A stretch of 59,933 nt of DNA from Nocardia wallacei (GTDB lineage: Bacteria > Actinomycetota > Actinomycetes > Mycobacteriales > Mycobacteriaceae). Location of the stretch: assembly GCF_029869545.1 (NCBI RefSeq), contig NZ_JARWQD010000148.1:1-59933 (forward strand). Reading direction: 5' to 3'. Position 1 is the first letter of the stretch. Each line of letters begins with the position of its first letter. Under the pieces are notes generated by a model. The model saw only the letters and a program-made list of their open reading frames with translations. It did no database searches and was not told where the DNA came from. Positions 56,531-59,933 of this stretch are shown piece by piece. A program made the translations under genes and the position numbers.

Positions 56531-57804
56531 GCGCGCCCGCCACCGTCCTGCGCGCCGCGCGCTGGGTCGACACGGACACCGGCGTGGTGCATTCGCCCGC
56601 CGAGATCGTCGTGGAGGATGCCGTCATCACCGCGGTCGATCCACCGCACTTGCCGCCCGGCGCAAGGGTTGTCGAGCTGGGCGACGTCACGCTGCTGCCC
56701 GGGTTGATGGATATGGAGATCAACCTGCTCATCGGCGGACCGGACAACCCGTCCGGGCTGCCGAACGCGATGCACGGCGTGCAGGACGACCCGGTCTACC
56801 GCACGCTGCGAGCGACCATCAACGCGCGCACGACCCTGAACGCCGGTTTCACCACCGTCCGCAACCTGGGGCTGATGGTGAAGACCGGCGGCTACCTGCT
56901 CGACGTCGACCTGGGCCGCGCGATCGATCAGGGCTGGGTCGAGGGCCCCCGGATCATCGCGGCCGGGCACGCCATCACGCCGACCGGCGGGCACCTCGAC
57001 CCCACCATGTTCCAGCGCCTCGCCCCGCACATCATGCCGCTCAGCGTCGAGGAGGGTCGCGCCAACGGCGTGCCACAGGTCCGCGAGTGCGTGCGGTACC
57101 AGATCAAATACGGCGCGGAGGTCATCAAGATCTCGGCGTCCGGCGGGGTGATGTCGCACGGCACCGTCGCGGGCGCCCAGCAGTACTCCGACGAGGAACT
57201 GGCCGCGATCGTCGACGAGGCGCACCGCGCCGGGGTCCGGGTCGCCGCGCACGCCCACGGCGACGCCGGTATCCGCGCGTGCGTCCGCGCCGGGGTGGAC
57301 TGCATCGAGCACGGGTCGCTGGCCTCCGACGACACCATCACCATGATGGTCGACCACGGCACCTTCCTGGTACCCACCAGCTACCTGTCGGAGGGGCTGG
57401 ATGTGTCGAAAGCCGCTCCGGCACTGCAGAAGAAGGCCGCCGAGGTCTTCCCGAAGGCACGCGAGACCCTGCGCAAGGCGATCGCCGCCGGAGTCCGGAT
57501 CGCTTGCGGCACAGACGCACCCGCCGTTCCGCACGGCGACAACGCGAAGGAACTGTGGGCGCTGGTGGATCGCGGCATGACCCCGGCCCAGGCCCTGCGC
57601 GCCGCGACCGTGACCAGCGCCGAGCTCATCGGCGCCGACGACCGCGGCCGCCTCGCCCCGGGGCTGCTCGCCGACATCATCGCCGTCCCCGGCGATCCCA
57701 CCAGCGACATCACGACCGTGCAGGACGTGCGGTTCGTCATGAAGGACGGGGCCATCGTCAGGAACGACACCGTCACCATGGAGGCCACAACGGTCCCGGC
57801 TTGA
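56527..57804 (+). CDS. Amidohydrolase family protein lacking the first HxH
   Basis: A 425-residue amidohydrolase. After strand 1, where the family has HxH (usually DAHVHL), it reads GLMDMEINLLIGG, so both usual alpha-metal histidines are Glu and Asn. The rest is intact: Lys in VIKISASGG, AAHAHG, IEHGSL and GTDAP. It may be a one-metal enzyme. It is translationally coupled to the upstream small protein (ATGA). Confidence 0.85.
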   Translation: MSAPATVLRAARWVDTDTGVVHSPAEIVVEDAVITAVDPPHLPPGARVVELGDVTLLPGLMDMEINLLIGGPDNPSGLPNAMHGVQDDPVYRTLRATINARTTLNAGFTTVRNLGLMVKTGGYLLDVDLGRAIDQGWVEGPRIIAAGHAITPTGGHLDPTMFQRLAPHIMPLSVEEGRANGVPQVRECVRYQIKYGAEVIKISASGGVMSHGTVAGAQQYSDEELAAIVDEAHRAGVRVAAHAHGDAGIRACVRAGVDCIEHGSLASDDTITMMVDHGTFLVPTSYLSEGLDVSKAAPALQKKAAEVFPKARETLRKAIAAGVRIACGTDAPAVPHGDNAKELWALVDRGMTPAQALRAATVTSAELIGADDRGRLAPGLLADIIAVPGDPTSDITTVQDVRFVMKDGAIVRNDTVTMEATTVPA

Positions 57805-57837
57805 CTCGGCCACCGCACCACCGGAATTCTCGGGGGA

Positions 57838-58878
57838 ATGCCCCTACCTCCACAGACCTCGGAGCCGCTCGAGTATGTCACGGACGTGCTCGACGACATG
57901 GCCCGGCACGCGCCGGAGCGTCGCATCATCGATGATCCCGAGGCCGCCGCGACGATCATCGACGCGGAGATCCGGTCCCGGTTGACCGCGGTGTTCGACC
58001 GCTTCGGCGGGACACCGGCCATTCTCCTCAGCGGGGGTGTCGACTCCATCTATGCGGCCGCCGTCGCCGTCGATCTGGGCCATCGGCCGCACGCCCTCAC
58101 GGTCGTCACCGACGGCGGCACCGACCGCGACAATGCCGCGGCCGCCGCGGGCGCGCTCGGAATACCGCACGAGGTAATACATCTGACGCCCGGCGAGGTG
58201 GCCCGGCTGGCCGAGGACGTGATGGAACGCATCGGCATCGCGGAACTGTGGGAGGTCACCGCGGGCATTCCCCTGCTCGCCGCCCGCAGCAGCCTCGAGA
58301 AAATCCCCGGGCTGGGCGCGGTGCTGTCCGGCAACGGCGCCGACGCCATCCTGGCGGGCGGCAAGCGCCTCGCCCACCCCCTCGACTCCGCCGAGGCGTG
58401 CGCGCAACTCGACGCGCTGATCCGGGCCGAGTCGGTCGCGAACTTCCGCTACCACCGCCTGGTCCCGCACTTCTACCCCGCCCTGCTGGGCGGCACCGCC
58501 GCACAGCTGGTTCAGGTCTTTCAGACCGTGCGATGGTGGCAGATCGCCGAACAGTTCGCGCCCCCTGCGCTTTTCGGTGACCACGACGGCCGGGCCGTCG
58601 ACAAGTTCGCGCTCCGCCTCGCGTGCGAGCGCCGGCTTCCGCGCAGCGTCGGGCACCTCGCGTGGGCGGCCAAGTCACCGATCCAGCGATCGTCCGGGCT
58701 GGTGGGCGCATTGGCCCGGGCGGCACGCCACTGGGCGGCCGGGCAGCACGGCGCGCGGACCTACACCGACCCGGTGTCCGACGACCCCGAAACCCTCGCG
58801 GCGCGGCTCTATCTGGCGATCCTCGACCGTCACGGCGGACGCGCCATCGAGCCCGGTCCAGCCATCGGGACGCGGTGA
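57838..58878 (+). CDS. Asparagine-synthetase-like ATP-PPi ligase without glutaminase domain
   Basis: A 346-residue protein consisting of an N-type ATP pyrophosphatase domain. The PP-loop is LLSGGVDS (about residue 64) and GNGADAILAGGKR matches the second AsnB signature. No N-terminal Cys glutaminase domain exists, unlike AsnB. Stand-alone relatives form amides or beta-lactams in natural product pathways. It ends the Rieske operon after a 33-bp gap. With an amidohydrolase just upstream, amide bond handling is the common theme. Confidence 0.8.
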   Translation: MPLPPQTSEPLEYVTDVLDDMARHAPERRIIDDPEAAATIIDAEIRSRLTAVFDRFGGTPAILLSGGVDSIYAAAVAVDLGHRPHALTVVTDGGTDRDNAAAAAGALGIPHEVIHLTPGEVARLAEDVMERIGIAELWEVTAGIPLLAARSSLEKIPGLGAVLSGNGADAILAGGKRLAHPLDSAEACAQLDALIRAESVANFRYHRLVPHFYPALLGGTAAQLVQVFQTVRWWQIAEQFAPPALFGDHDGRAVDKFALRLACERRLPRSVGHLAWAAKSPIQRSSGLVGALARAARHWAAGQHGARTYTDPVSDDPETLAARLYLAILDRHGGRAIEPGPAIGTR

Positions 58879-58888
58879 TCGGACGACC

Positions 58889-58905
58889 GAATAACTAGGT
58901 TACTG
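58889..58905. promoter_or_regulatory. Putative TetR operator, autoregulatory
   Basis: The AATAACTAGGTTACTG core matches the perfect dyad at 59629 at 14 of 17 positions and ends 7 bp before the TetR ATG. The TetR transcript may be nearly leaderless. Confidence 0.6.
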
Positions 58906-58912
58906 TAGATCG

Positions 58913-59587
58913 ATGGAAAGGACGGGCCGGGACGCGGCGGCGAAGATCATCGACACGGTGCTGGGGCTGCTCGAGTCCGACGGGTACGACGCCGTCCAGC
59001 TGCGCGAGGTGGCCCGCCGCGCGCGCGTGTCGCTGACCACGGTCTACAAGTTGTATCCGACGCGGGACGAGCTGATCCTCGCCGCCGTCGAGCACTGGAT
59101 GGCCACCCACATGTTCACCGAGATACCGGAGCCGCCCGCGGACGAGAGCCTGCGGGACGGGATCATGCGGATGCTGCGCTACGTCTTCGAGCCGTGGGAG
59201 CGCCATCCGCGCATGCTCGAGGCCTACCACCTGGCCCGAACCGGTCCGGCCGCACAGCGACTCGACGCCCAGGGCTTCGATGCCGTCCTGCCCGCCATCA
59301 GCCCCCTGTTCGCCAACGTCGATCCGGAATACGTGGCCGACGTGGGGCTGGTGCTGACCAATATGGTGCACGCGCTGATCGGCCGCTTCGCCGCCGGCGC
59401 CATCGAGATCACCGAGATCCTGCCCGCGCTCGACCGCATCGTCTACCGCCTGACCACCAACAACGAGCCGCTCGCCGCCCCCGCGCTCACCCAGCGGCCG
59501 CAGCCGGGCACCGTGCAGCCGCTGGTGCTGCGGCCGTCGTTCATCTCCCCGTACGACCCGGGACCGGGAACAACCGACACCGACTGA
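58913..59587 (+). CDS. TetR family transcriptional regulator
   Basis: A 224-residue TetR protein (AAKIIDTVLGLLESDGYDAV, then VSLTTVYKLYPTRDELI) with an extended C-terminus ending in a Pro/Gly-rich tail. The layout recalls KstR-type regulators of lipid or steroid catabolism, but this is only a resemblance. Matching operators lie on both sides of the gene, so it probably also controls the gene beyond the right edge. Confidence 0.87.
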   Translation: MERTGRDAAAKIIDTVLGLLESDGYDAVQLREVARRARVSLTTVYKLYPTRDELILAAVEHWMATHMFTEIPEPPADESLRDGIMRMLRYVFEPWERHPRMLEAYHLARTGPAAQRLDAQGFDAVLPAISPLFANVDPEYVADVGLVLTNMVHALIGRFAAGAIEITEILPALDRIVYRLTTNNEPLAAPALTQRPQPGTVQPLVLRPSFISPYDPGPGTTDTD

Positions 59588-59628
59588 TCGCTGTGGCATC
59601 TCACGATGCCGACCCCGGACGACGCCCT

Positions 59629-59645
59629 CAGTAACTATGTTACTG
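59629..59645. promoter_or_regulatory. Perfect TetR-type operator downstream of the regulator
   Basis: CAGTAACTATGTTACTG has perfect 7-bp arms around TAT. It starts 42 bp after the TetR stop. It predicts a controlled gene to the right; an ATG at 59818 in that direction could be its start, but the sequence collapses into homopolymers right after. The stretch 59646-59837 otherwise shows nothing. Confidence 0.65.
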
Positions 59646-59837
59646 TCCTCTCGGATGCCCGGACATTACCCGGGCACGGTATCCGCGCGCCCACGCCACC
59701 AGCGGTTCGGGCGATGCGATGAACCCGATCCGGCGGTGAGCGTACGGGCGCGGCGCTGCGAGAACCGCAGCCCTGCCCCGCCGTCCGCGTGCACCGCCTC
59801 CGCACAGAAAGAAACCCATGCAGCCACCCCACCGGCG

Positions 59838-59933
59838 CGGGGGGGCGGCCCCCCCCCCCCCCCCCCCGCCCCAGGGGGGGCCCGCGCGGCCGCGGGGGCG
59901 GGGGGCCCCCCCCCCCCCGCCCGGCCGGGGCCC
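59838..59933. other. Low-complexity right edge
   Basis: From about 59838 the sequence is nearly pure G and C runs (one poly-C run exceeds 15 bases), unlike any coding or intergenic part of the window. This is probably unreliable consensus at the contig end. Confidence 0.6.

Noticed and set aside
59838..59933. Poly-C/poly-G tracts as phase-variable repeats
   Set aside because: They lie only at the window edge, are mixed and irregular, and the opposite edge also degrades, so a contig-end artefact is likelier.

Overview
The window is a roughly 60 kb piece of a very GC-rich actinobacterial chromosome, most likely Nocardia or a close mycolic-acid relative. The evidence is a secreted antigen 85-type mycolyltransferase (5400-6452), SteA and SteB/MctB, a DUF574-type methyltransferase, GTG and TTG starts, and a housekeeping block laid out like Mycobacterium tuberculosis Rv1693-Rv1713. 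Both ends (about 1-60 and 59838-59933) are low-complexity C/G runs that look like poor consensus, so the window is probably a whole draft contig and its terminal genes are incomplete.

Layout. 0-12 kb is accessory: a thioesterase, TetR/DUF1330, a beta-lactamase-like esterase, an Rrf2 regulator with a type II NADH dehydrogenase-like flavoprotein, the mycolyltransferase, a stand-alone acyl carrier protein coupled to an MFS exporter, and a TetR-OYE-SDR operon. 12-19 kb is a glycerol locus: a divergent IclR regulator with one glycerol kinase on one side, and glpF-glpK-glpD on the other. 19-25.5 kb holds a chagasin-like inhibitor, a methyltransferase, a GGDEF-EAL protein, a decayed MFS gene, an amidohydrolase and a MerR regulator. 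25.8-44.8 kb is the conserved chromosome-maintenance block, read right to left: Rv1693-like, tlyA, nadK, recN, steA, mctB, pyrG, NUDIX, xerD, parA, scpA, scpB, rluB, cmk, der. Many neighbours there overlap by 4 bp. It is interrupted by three non-core insertions: an SRPBCC protein, a PemK-like protein with a coupled micro-ORF, and a PKS-type acyltransferase that appears to start at AUU.

44.8-59.6 kb is the most interesting part, a catabolic or tailoring island with five TetR regulators in all. It contains SDR/TetR, then TetR and an operon of AveC-family membrane protein, NorQ-type AAA+ ATPase and NorD-type VWA protein, then TetR and a long operon: SDR, Rieske oxygenase, small partner, Fe/2-oxoglutarate dioxygenase, second Rieske oxygenase, second small partner, amidohydrolase lacking its usual first HxH, and an asparagine-synthetase-like ligase without a glutaminase domain. 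A final TetR follows. NorQ/NorD-type pairs are known to activate metalloenzymes, so my inference is that this pair matures or remodels the neighbouring non-haem iron oxygenases or the AveC-like protein.

Regulation is unusually legible. Clear dyads sit next to several TetR genes (1493/1550, 11249-11274, 45721, 47041-47071, 51496-51530, 58889/59629), the Rrf2 gene (5190), the IclR gene (14637/14760) and the MerR gene (25458-25489).
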